From NCBI GenBank assembly GCA_963629305.1, contig CAVGIJ010000033.1, positions 1-10,683 on the forward strand: a stretch of 10,683 nucleotides of DNA, in the 5' to 3' direction. This document shows positions 1 through 5,643 of the stretch, in pieces. The notes under the pieces were generated by a model, which saw only the letters and a program-made list of their open reading frames with translations, did not search any database and was not told the origin of the DNA. Source of the stretch: UBA1227 sp963629305 (lineage in GTDB: Bacteria; Bacillota; Clostridia; Oscillospirales; Acutalibacteraceae). The number at the start of each line of letters is the position of its first letter. The first letter of the stretch is position 1. A program made the position numbers and the translations under genes.

Positions 1-17
1 CATATCCGCTGTCTCCT
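1..17 (-). other. Probable ribosome binding site and start codon of a further minus-strand gene
   Basis: Read on the minus strand, the left edge ends in an AGGAG at 17-13, a 9-nt spacer and an ATG at 3-1, so a gene transcribed leftwards probably begins exactly at the window boundary. Only its start codon is present, so nothing can be said about its product. It would lie 95 nt downstream of the sugar dehydratase gene and on the same strand, so it could belong to the same polysaccharide cluster. The spacing is textbook, but a single ATG plus SD can arise by chance. Confidence 0.4.
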
Positions 18-51
18 CGCATTTTTCTCTCTTCTGTGTATAATTAACTCA

Positions 52-89
52 ACCAGTGCACTGCTTCTATTATACAGCAATACACTGGT
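52..89 (-). terminator. Hairpin after the sugar dehydratase gene, weak terminator candidate
   Basis: ACCAGTG (52-58) and CACTGGT (83-89) form a perfect 7-bp inverted repeat. A nested 4-bp stem, TGCT (62-65) with AGCA (76-79), sits inside the loop. The structure starts 10 nt after the stop codon of the dehydratase gene, where an intrinsic terminator would sit. The following minus-strand bases (TTGAGTTAATTATA) are only moderately T-rich, so termination would be inefficient. It could equally be a leader structure of the gene that seems to start at the left edge. A TATAAT hexamer on the minus strand (74-69) falls in the loop but has no good -35. Confidence 0.3.
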
Positions 90-98
90 CATTCATAC

Positions 99-2000
99 TT
101 ATTTTTTATGCTCACCTTCCGGTCTGTACGTAGGCACCATCATTTTTATGAGTTCGCGTATATTCTTTTCATCATTCTTCTCCGCTGCAGAGAACAGTTC
201 CTTTGCCTGTTCAATGAGGGTATCCCTGTCAAAATCAAGCGGATGAGCAATATGTATAAGTTCATTCGGTGTACGCTCAAGTCCTTCGGAATCCATAAGT
301 TTTTCCTCATAGAGTTTCTCTCCGGGACGAAGTCCGGAGTAGATGATGGGAATATCCACATCCGGTCGAAAACCCGATAGCTTTATGAGGTTGCGGGCAA
401 GGGTATCTATCTTCATAGGCTCTCCCATGTCAAGGATAAATACTTCGCCGCCCTTTGCATAAACACCGGCCTGAAGCACAAGGCTTACAGCCTCCGGTAT
501 AGTCATGAAGTAGCGGGTGATGTCCGGATGTGTTACGGTCACCGGACCTCCGTGTTCAATCTGTTTTTTGAAAAGAGGTATGACAGATCCGTTGGATCCG
601 AGTACATTGCCAAACCGTACGGCAACAAACTCGGTTGTCCCCTCATATGTCTTATTCATGCTCTGTACAATCATTTCACAAAGGCGTTTTGACGCACCCA
701 TAACATTTGTCGGGTTGACCGCCTTATCAGTGGAAATGAGTATAAATCTTTTTGTCTTATTTTTCACTGCTGCAAGAGCCACATTGTATGTACCCATTGA
801 ATTGTTCTTTATAGCTTCACAGGGGCTGTCCTCCATCAAAGGCACATGCTTGTGCGCTGCCGCATGGAAAACAATGTCCGGTTTATACAGCTTAAACACG
901 GAATCAATTCTTTTTTTATCACGAACCGAACCTATCAAAACGGTCAGATTAAGCTCACCTCTGAAGTTTTGAATAAGTTCCTGCTGGATTTCATATGCAT
1001 TGTTTTCATATATGTCAAAAATAATAAGCTGTCTTGGGTTACTTCTTGCGATCTGACGGCATAACTCGGAACCTATTGAGCCACCGCCGCCTGTAACAAG
1101 TACGGTTTTGTCGGTGAGATAACCGCATATTTCCGTCAGGTCAACATGTATCGGGTCACGTCCGAGAAGATCCTCAACGGATACTTTTTCCATTGATTTT
1201 ATGCTAACGCTTCCGCTTACAAACTGGTACATACTCGGAAGTATTTTAAGCTCACACCCTGTTTCCTTACAGATATTTACAATCTCTCGCTTGTCAGTGG
1301 CAGATGCACTCGGTATTGCGATAAGAATAGTTTCAATTTTATACCTGTCAACATTCAGGAGTATATCATCGCGTCCGCCGACAACAGGAACACCGTCAAT
1401 GTAGCGACCTTTTTTATTCGGATTATCATCAATTATGCAGCAGACACGGACATCCGATTCCTCAGCACGTAAAATATCCTGCATAAGCAAAGTACCGGCT
1501 GATCCCGCGCCTATGATCATAGCACGCCTTTTGTCCTTGCCGTTTGTGTAAAAACGTCTGCGTTCAAGCAAGACAAACCTATACGAGAAACGCACCGCAA
1601 TCATGAGGACGAACTGGAACATAGTGCCTATAAGGTAATAAGAGATAGGCATTCTTCTGAATATCAGAGTTATTCCTATTATGTGTGTACACGACGTAAT
1701 CAGTGTTGAAAAAAATGTTCTCCAAAGCTCCGAATAACTGGCGAAGCGCCAGATGCTCTGATACATACGAAGCCACATAAAAACAAGTATACAGATAGCG
1801 GTATTTATAGGTATATACTTAAGATACGCCGTAAGATACATGGTTGGAATTTTTGAAAAAACACCATCAAAACGAATAAACAATGCAAGAAAATATGAAG
1901 TGTTTACTACAACAATGTCATAGAGCATAAGAAGAACAGCAACCAATCTCCAGTGCTCTACTTTGCGTCTCTTAATTTTTGATATACTCTTATTGCTCAC
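99..2000 (-). CDS. Membrane-bound nucleotide-sugar 4,6-dehydratase (WbpM/PglF/CapD family)
   Basis: This family converts UDP-GlcNAc or a related UDP-sugar to the 4-keto-6-deoxy intermediate used for capsule, O-antigen or glycoprotein sugars, at the inner face of the membrane. Four hydrophobic helices lie at about 18-42, 62-80, 95-115 and 120-138. A first Rossmann-like domain begins at MIIGAGSAG (161-169). The catalytic extended-SDR domain begins at VLVTGGGGSIG (300-310). Within it, Ser423 (ISTDK), Met434 and Lys438 (VMGASK) give the S-M-K arrangement known for WbpM-type enzymes, where Met replaces the usual SDR Tyr. The length of 633 aa is normal for the full-length membrane form. The start is GTG at 2000-1998, with GGGG 10 nt upstream. 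No frameshift is apparent. The exact sugar substrate cannot be read from sequence, and an epimerase role is the main alternative. Confidence 0.93.
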   Translation of the reverse strand: MSNKSISKIKRRKVEHWRLVAVLLMLYDIVVVNTSYFLALFIRFDGVFSKIPTMYLTAYLKYIPINTAICILVFMWLRMYQSIWRFASYSELWRTFFSTLITSCTHIIGITLIFRRMPISYYLIGTMFQFVLMIAVRFSYRFVLLERRRFYTNGKDKRRAMIIGAGSAGTLLMQDILRAEESDVRVCCIIDDNPNKKGRYIDGVPVVGGRDDILLNVDRYKIETILIAIPSASATDKREIVNICKETGCELKILPSMYQFVSGSVSIKSMEKVSVEDLLGRDPIHVDLTEICGYLTDKTVLVTGGGGSIGSELCRQIARSNPRQLIIFDIYENNAYEIQQELIQNFRGELNLTVLIGSVRDKKRIDSVFKLYKPDIVFHAAAHKHVPLMEDSPCEAIKNNSMGTYNVALAAVKNKTKRFILISTDKAVNPTNVMGASKRLCEMIVQSMNKTYEGTTEFVAVRFGNVLGSNGSVIPLFKKQIEHGGPVTVTHPDITRYFMTIPEAVSLVLQAGVYAKGGEVFILDMGEPMKIDTLARNLIKLSGFRPDVDIPIIYSGLRPGEKLYEEKLMDSEGLERTPNELIHIAHPLDFDRDTLIEQAKELFSAAEKNDEKNIRELIKMMVPTYRPEGEHKK

Positions 2001-2047
2001 TTGTTCATTTCCCCATAGTCAAACTCAATCTACAATTAAACTTAAAG

Positions 2048-2081
2048 TACGCTATCATGGAATGTTTTTCATGATAGCGTA
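2048..2081 (-). repeat. Perfect 12-bp inverted repeat (hairpin) between nrdG and the dehydratase gene
   Basis: TACGCTATCATG (2048-2059) and CATGATAGCGTA (2070-2081) are exact reverse complements separated by a 10-nt loop. On the minus strand the hairpin is followed by CTTTAAGTTTAATT, which is T-containing but not a clean T-run. It may be the terminator of the nrd operon, a structured element in the 5' leader of the dehydratase gene (48 nt before its start codon), or a repressor operator. Sequence alone does not decide among these. Confidence 0.7.
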
Positions 2082-2112
2082 TGGTACAATGAAAATTTTT
2101 TCGCTACACACA

Positions 2113-2142
2113 AGTATAACCTATTTAGTCGACCATTTTCAA
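2113..2142 (-). promoter_or_regulatory. Candidate sigma-A promoter of the sugar dehydratase gene
   Basis: On the minus strand, TTGAAA (2142-2137) and TATACT (2118-2113) are separated by 18 bp. Transcription would begin near 2106, giving a leader of about 105 nt that contains the 12-bp hairpin. The -35 hexamer lies within the smaller inverted repeat at 2132-2161. The hexamers are good but not perfect, and no other pair upstream of the gene looked better. Confidence 0.45.
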
Positions 2143-2161
2143 CATTATTTCGCAAAATGGT
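2132..2161. repeat. 8-bp inverted repeat overlapping the candidate -35 element
   Basis: ACCATTTT (2132-2139) and AAAATGGT (2154-2161) are perfect reverse complements with a 14-nt AT-rich loop. The repeat overlaps the candidate -35 of the dehydratase promoter and lies 59 nt beyond the nrdG stop codon. There is no T-run immediately after the stem on either strand, so a terminator role is weak. A protein-binding site is possible but unproven, and an AT-rich palindrome of this size can occur by chance. Confidence 0.4.
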
Positions 2162-2219
2162 AAAATTGTGTGCATTTTATCACTTTAAAGAGTAGTCATT
2201 GTGTAAGCGTTGGAACAAA

Positions 2220-2735
2220 TCAGCCGTTTAGCGGACTTAAAACAACATGCCCTGTTTTGAGCGAGTTCTGAACATCAATGATACGCTGATTTCTTGAACC
2301 GCGAAATTTAAGTTCGAGAGATTTCTGTTCTTCAATGAATTTTCCGTCAACAAGCAGCGAGAGTTCTGACAGTAAGTCAAGCCACCCGTTGTCATCCGTG
2401 GCGCCGCTTATGAGTTCTTCGTAGGTGTATCCGGAGAACGACATAACGTCGAGACCCGCTTCACGTACCGCTTTAGCAAGAACAGTAAGCTCTTTTGCCT
2501 GCGTAAACGGTTCACCGCCGGACAATGTTACTCCCGTGAGGAGTCTGTCCTCTTTGACGGCATTTATGATATTTTCAACAGTTGTCGTATATCCGCCGTC
2601 AAAGTCCCACGTTCCGGGATTCTGACAGTTTTTGCAGTGGTGCGGACACCCCTGTACAAAAACCACAAAACGCCATCCCGGACCGTCAACTATGCTCTCA
2701 CGAATAACACCTGCAAGTTTGAGCTTTGTCTCCAT
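2220..2735 (-). CDS. nrdG: Anaerobic ribonucleoside-triphosphate reductase activating protein, radical SAM
   Basis: NrdG uses a [4Fe-4S] cluster and S-adenosylmethionine to generate the glycyl radical on class III ribonucleotide reductase. The cluster motif is Cys30-x3-Cys34-x2-Cys37 (CPHHCKNC), followed by QNPGTW. The SAM-binding GGE motif occurs in TLSGGEPF. The length of 171 aa is normal for NrdG. Its ATG overlaps the TGA of the upstream 55-aa gene by one base (TGATG). The nearest purine-rich SD-like stretch is about 16 nt away, so translation is probably coupled to the small gene. The order nrdD, radical-domain gene, nrdG suggests that the activase acts on the small protein, on the large one, or on both. 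It is the last gene of the operon. Confidence 0.96.
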   Translation of the reverse strand: METKLKLAGVIRESIVDGPGWRFVVFVQGCPHHCKNCQNPGTWDFDGGYTTTVENIINAVKEDRLLTGVTLSGGEPFTQAKELTVLAKAVREAGLDVMSFSGYTYEELISGATDDNGWLDLLSELSLLVDGKFIEEQKSLELKFRGSRNQRIIDVQNSLKTGHVVLSPLNG

Positions 2736-2902
2736 CAGATTTTTTCAAACTCTCCGGCACCTGTTCCGATTGAATGTTTTACACGGTCGTTTACTTCCGC
2801 ATATTTTGCATCGTTAAAGCGGTCGAGAGTACCTACAAGGTAGCCTGTGATTCTTCTGATTCTTTCAAATTTTACGCCTTCGCCAACCATTTTTCCTTCC
2901 AT
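2735..2902 (-). CDS. Stand-alone glycyl-radical domain of class III ribonucleotide reductase (55 aa)
   Basis: This short gene is supported by AAGGGAG 8 nt before its ATG and by a one-base stop/start overlap with nrdG. The product has 55 residues. Residues 13-24 read ERIRRITGYLVG, then LDRFNDAK (27-33 region) and DRVKH (39-43). From family knowledge, this is the C-terminal glycyl-radical segment of NrdD: E. coli NrdD carries RRVCGYLG around Gly681, then FNAGK and RRVKH. Gly20 is therefore the predicted radical residue. In most relatives I recall, this segment is fused to the end of NrdD. Here it begins 56 nt after the NrdD stop codon, in another frame, with its own ribosome binding site. It probably docks on the large NrdD and is activated by NrdG, comparable in principle to the spare-part protein YfiD/GrcA of pyruvate formate-lyase. 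The identity is firm, while the complementing role is inference. Confidence 0.87.
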   Translation of the reverse strand: MEGKMVGEGVKFERIRRITGYLVGTLDRFNDAKYAEVNDRVKHSIGTGAGEFEKI

Positions 2903-2958
2903 AATTATTGCTCCCTTTCTGTTTATTAACGCTTATTTTTAAGATTTATTTTTAAATT

Positions 2959-5274
2959 TTATACAACCGGATTTGCGAGTTTGTCAGCCTCTTCAAGCGG
3001 GTTTTCATCGCATCCGCATACCGACTTTGAATAGCCTTTTATCTTCATAAGAACTTCTTCCGAAACAGCCTCTCCGTCATGACGTCCGCAACGCGGGCAT
3101 ACATCTCCGATGATTCCGGTATATCCGCATACAGGGTCTCTGTCAACCGGATGGTTGATTGAAGCATATCCCATGTTGTTTTCTTTCATGCAGCGAATAA
3201 CCGCTTCAAATGCCTCAAGATTCTCAGTAGGATCTCCATCCATCTCAATGTATGAGATGTGTCCGCCGTTTGTAAGCGCATGATACGGTGCTTCTATGCG
3301 TATCTTGTCGAATGCGGAGATCGGGAAATAAACGGGAACGTGGAATGAGTTTGTATAGTACGGTCTGTCGGTTACACCCGGAATAGTTCCGTAGCGCTCC
3401 CTGTCCATACGTACAAAACGTCCCGAAAGTCCCTCTGCGGGAGTTGCGATAAGTGAGTAGTTCATACCGGTCTCGCGTGATTTATCATCCGCACGCTGTC
3501 TCATATGACCGATTATTTCAAGACCGAGATTGCGTGCCTCCTGTGTCTCACCGTGGTGTGAACCTATGAGAGCTTTAAGCGTCTCGGCAAGTCCTATGAA
3601 GCCGACGGTAAGAGTTCCGTGCTTAAGTACTTCCATGAGTTCATCATCAGACCTTAGCTTGTCGGAGTCAAGCCAAAGGCCCTGTCCCATGAGGAACGGA
3701 TAGTTATAAACCCTTCTGTGTCCCTGAATGAGGTATCTGTCGTAGAGTTGGTCAAATACAAGGTCAATCTTTCTGTCAAGCTCTTCAAAGAAGATATCAA
3801 TATTTCCGTGTGCCTTTATGGCTATTCTCGGAAGGTTGATAGATGTAAATGAAAGGTTTCCTCTTCCGGACACTTGCTCGCGAGTCGGGTCATATATGTT
3901 GGACATAACACGTGTACGGCAGCCCATGTAAGCCACATGTGTATTGTAATCTCCCTCTTTGTAATACTGGAGATTGAACGGTGAGTCCATGAATGAGAAG
4001 TTCGGGAAAAGTCTCTTTGCCGAAACCCTCATAGCGAGTTTGAAAAGGTCGTAGTTCGGGTCGCCCGGATTGTAGTTGATTCCCTCTTTTATTCTGAAAA
4101 TATGTATCGGGAAAATAGGTGTCTCTCCGTTTCCGAGCCCCGCCTCAGTTGCAAGAAGAACATTCTTCATAACAAGACGTGCTTCCGGGGTTGTATCAAG
4201 ACCGTAGTTTATGGATGAGAACGGAATCTGTGCGCCGGCTCTTGAATGCATGGTATTAAGGTTATGTACAAGAGCCTCCATTGCCTGATATGTAGCCTTG
4301 TCTGTCTCCTTATACGCCTTCTTTACGGCAAATGCCTGTGCCTTTTTAACATTTGCTTCGGGAAGCTTGTACTTGTTTATGAGAAGATCCGCCTCATGGC
4401 CCTGATAATCGTTGTCATTTGCAAGAACAGGTGAAACACCGTATGTGTTTTCAACTTCAAGGCAGAGATTTTTTGTTGCCTCGGATGCATCTTCAAATCC
4501 GCAAAGAAGCTCAAGACCCTTGCAGAGATTGTCAATGTATCTCTTTCTGTAGGTTTTCTTTACGCCCGGAGCCATACCGGTCTCAAAGTTCGGTATACTC
4601 TGTCCGCCGTGCTGGTCATTCTGGTTTGACTGAATGGCAATACAAGCAAGAGACGAATAACTTGAAATATCATTTGGTTCACGAAGGAATCCGTGACCCG
4701 TTGAAAATCCGCCCTCAAAAAGCTTGAGAATGTCAATCTGACAGCAAGTTGTTGTAAGAGTGTAAAAATCAAGGTCGTGGATGTGTATGTCACCCTCAAC
4801 ATGAGCCTTGGCATGCTCCGGTTTAAGAACGTAAAGCTCATTGAACTGCTTCGCACCCTCAGAACCGTACTTGAGCATTGTGCCCATAGCTGTGTCGCCG
4901 TCTATATTTGCATTTTCACGCTTGATATCATTTTCCTTTGCGTCCTTGAAGGTAAGGCCCTCGTAGATCTTCATAAGACGCGTGTTCATCTCACGTATAC
5001 GTGAGCGTTCAGAACGGTAAAGTATGAATTTTTTAGCGGTTCTTGCGTGTCCGCTTTCGATAAGAACTCTCTCAACGGTATCCTGAATTTCCTCGACAGT
5101 CGGTCTGGTATTTCCGGATGCCTCAATATGATTGACAACCTGCTGTGAAAGCTCGAGCGCCTCCTCGTAGTTTCCGCCGCCGCAAGCCTCAATAGCCTTG
5201 TTTATGGCCTGTGCAATTTTATCAATCGAAAACGGTACGGCACGTCCGTCTCTCTTTATAATGGTATCAATCAT
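2959..5274 (-). CDS. nrdD: Anaerobic (class III) ribonucleoside-triphosphate reductase, large catalytic chain with altered C-terminus
   Basis: It reduces ribonucleoside triphosphates to dNTPs in the anaerobic cytoplasm. With the start at ATG 5274 the protein has 771 residues. GGGAGG lies 10 nt before that ATG; a TTG 18 nt further upstream would place the SD inside the gene. An ATP-cone allosteric domain occupies about 1-90 (IIKRDGRAVPFS near the start). The barrel holds Cys177-Cys178 (TTCCQIDI) and Cys452 (MGCRTR), which fit the two active-site cysteine regions of the family. A zinc-ribbon-like end has Cys716, Cys726 and Cys729 (VCGYTG, VCPRCG), but Asp713 sits where the first cysteine of a C4 site would be expected. 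The tail then diverges: KIKGYSKS around Gly747, then VCGC (Cys753, Cys755), replaces the usual RITGYLVG...FNDAK...DRVKH. That missing segment is encoded by the next gene. Confidence 0.96.
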   Translation of the reverse strand: MIDTIIKRDGRAVPFSIDKIAQAINKAIEACGGGNYEEALELSQQVVNHIEASGNTRPTVEEIQDTVERVLIESGHARTAKKFILYRSERSRIREMNTRLMKIYEGLTFKDAKENDIKRENANIDGDTAMGTMLKYGSEGAKQFNELYVLKPEHAKAHVEGDIHIHDLDFYTLTTTCCQIDILKLFEGGFSTGHGFLREPNDISSYSSLACIAIQSNQNDQHGGQSIPNFETGMAPGVKKTYRKRYIDNLCKGLELLCGFEDASEATKNLCLEVENTYGVSPVLANDNDYQGHEADLLINKYKLPEANVKKAQAFAVKKAYKETDKATYQAMEALVHNLNTMHSRAGAQIPFSSINYGLDTTPEARLVMKNVLLATEAGLGNGETPIFPIHIFRIKEGINYNPGDPNYDLFKLAMRVSAKRLFPNFSFMDSPFNLQYYKEGDYNTHVAYMGCRTRVMSNIYDPTREQVSGRGNLSFTSINLPRIAIKAHGNIDIFFEELDRKIDLVFDQLYDRYLIQGHRRVYNYPFLMGQGLWLDSDKLRSDDELMEVLKHGTLTVGFIGLAETLKALIGSHHGETQEARNLGLEIIGHMRQRADDKSRETGMNYSLIATPAEGLSGRFVRMDRERYGTIPGVTDRPYYTNSFHVPVYFPISAFDKIRIEAPYHALTNGGHISYIEMDGDPTENLEAFEAVIRCMKENNMGYASINHPVDRDPVCGYTGIIGDVCPRCGRHDGEAVSEEVLMKIKGYSKSVCGCDENPLEEADKLANPVV

Positions 5275-5323
5275 TTTTCTGTTTCCTCCCAAATCATACT
5301 TTGCCCAATGCGTTTGCGATTTA

Positions 5324-5339
5324 CCACAATATATTGTGT
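5324..5339. promoter_or_regulatory. NrdR box, promoter-distal
   Basis: CCACAATATATTGTGT matches the NrdR consensus form acaCwATATaTwGtgt and contains a perfect 14-bp palindrome (5325-5338). It lies just downstream of the predicted nrdD transcription start, within the leader. NrdR is the ATP-cone repressor of ribonucleotide reductase genes and characteristically binds paired boxes about 31-32 bp apart. The partner box starts exactly 32 bp away. The nrdR gene is not in this window. Confidence 0.85.
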
Positions 5340-5355
5340 TTCCCTAACGTGTACT

Positions 5356-5371
5356 TACCATTATATAGCAG
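5356..5371. promoter_or_regulatory. NrdR box, overlapping the -10 element
   Basis: TACCATTATATAGCAG keeps the core C..tATATAG of the NrdR consensus but is less symmetrical than its partner. It covers the TATAAT -10 of the nrdD promoter, so occupancy would block RNA polymerase directly. The 32-bp offset from the stronger box places the two on nearly the same face of the helix, as known for NrdR-regulated promoters. Confidence 0.75.
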
Positions 5372-5388
5372 CTACCAAGTATCGTCAA
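5360..5388 (-). promoter_or_regulatory. Sigma-A promoter of the nrd operon
   Basis: On the minus strand, TTGACG (5388-5383), a 17-bp spacer and a perfect TATAAT (5365-5360) make a near-consensus promoter. The predicted start is near 5353, giving a leader of about 79 nt before the nrdD ATG. The three genes nrdD, the 55-aa radical-domain gene and nrdG follow without an obvious internal promoter or terminator, so this should drive all three under NrdR control. Confidence 0.82.
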
Positions 5389-5399
5389 TCATGCGTATT

Positions 5400-5573
5400 A
5401 AATAAATTTGAGAGACTGTTTTTAGTGGTTTTGTTAAAAACACAGAATTTCTGTTCCGGTATAATAGTGAGCGAGGATTTCTTTGTAAGTATACCCCTCT
5501 TTTGCCATTTCCGGCACACTCTTCTGCGCATCGGAGGGTAAGGTTTTCATCTGTTTTCAGGCCTCCGTTTTCC
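5400..5573 (+). other. Divergent spacer with possible leader RNA; no gene seen
   Basis: The spacer between nrdD and the membrane-protein gene (5293-5643) holds the nrd promoter and boxes on its left and a plus-strand promoter on its right. Between them is a plus-strand TATAAT (5460-5465) with no good -35. Further right, CGGAGG (5532-5537) and CCTCCG (5562-5567) can form a 6-bp stem with a 24-nt loop followed by TTTTCC. The same CCTCCG is also complementary to the CGGAGG ribosome binding site of the next gene (5629-5634). A short RNA or switch-like leader is conceivable. No open frame here looks like a gene, and no known riboswitch was recognised. Confidence 0.25.
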
Positions 5574-5602
5574 TTGACTTTAAATATGTGATGTTATACA
5601 AT
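5574..5602 (+). promoter_or_regulatory. Sigma-A promoter of the membrane protein-holB-ricT cluster
   Basis: TTGACT (5574-5579), a 17-bp spacer and TACAAT (5597-5602) form a good promoter, with transcription expected near 5609. The leader would be about 35 nt and contains GGAGG (5630-5634), 9 nt before the GTG start codon of the next gene. Confidence 0.7.
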
Positions 5603-5643
5603 ATTATGTAATTTTCTTTAAAGATATTCGGAGGTTTTAGTCC

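Noticed and set aside
1997..2008. Mini-cistron ATG AAC AAG TGA overlapping the GTG start of the dehydratase gene
   Set aside because: The GGGG is only 2 nt from this ATG but 10 nt from the GTG, so the GTG is the natural start. The three-codon frame is most likely chance.
2637..2843. Plus-strand frames opposite the 55-aa gene and the nrdG start
   Set aside because: The minus-strand 55-aa product matches NrdD family motifs residue by residue, so the plus frames are shadows.
2735..2961. Split NrdD as a simple frameshift or programmed ribosomal slip
   Set aside because: The large chain has a coherent 40-residue alternative tail and stop, followed by a 56-nt gap with a good ribosome binding site and a new ATG. 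One inserted or deleted base would not restore the usual fused C-terminus.
5275..5292. Upstream TTG start that would add six residues to NrdD
   Set aside because: The strong GGGAGG lies inside this extension and is correctly placed for the ATG at 5274; the added residues have no family support.
5308..5541. 77-aa plus-strand frame in the nrd/membrane-protein spacer
   Set aside because: It starts inside the NrdR box region, has no ribosome binding site and no recognisable protein features; the spacer is regulatory.
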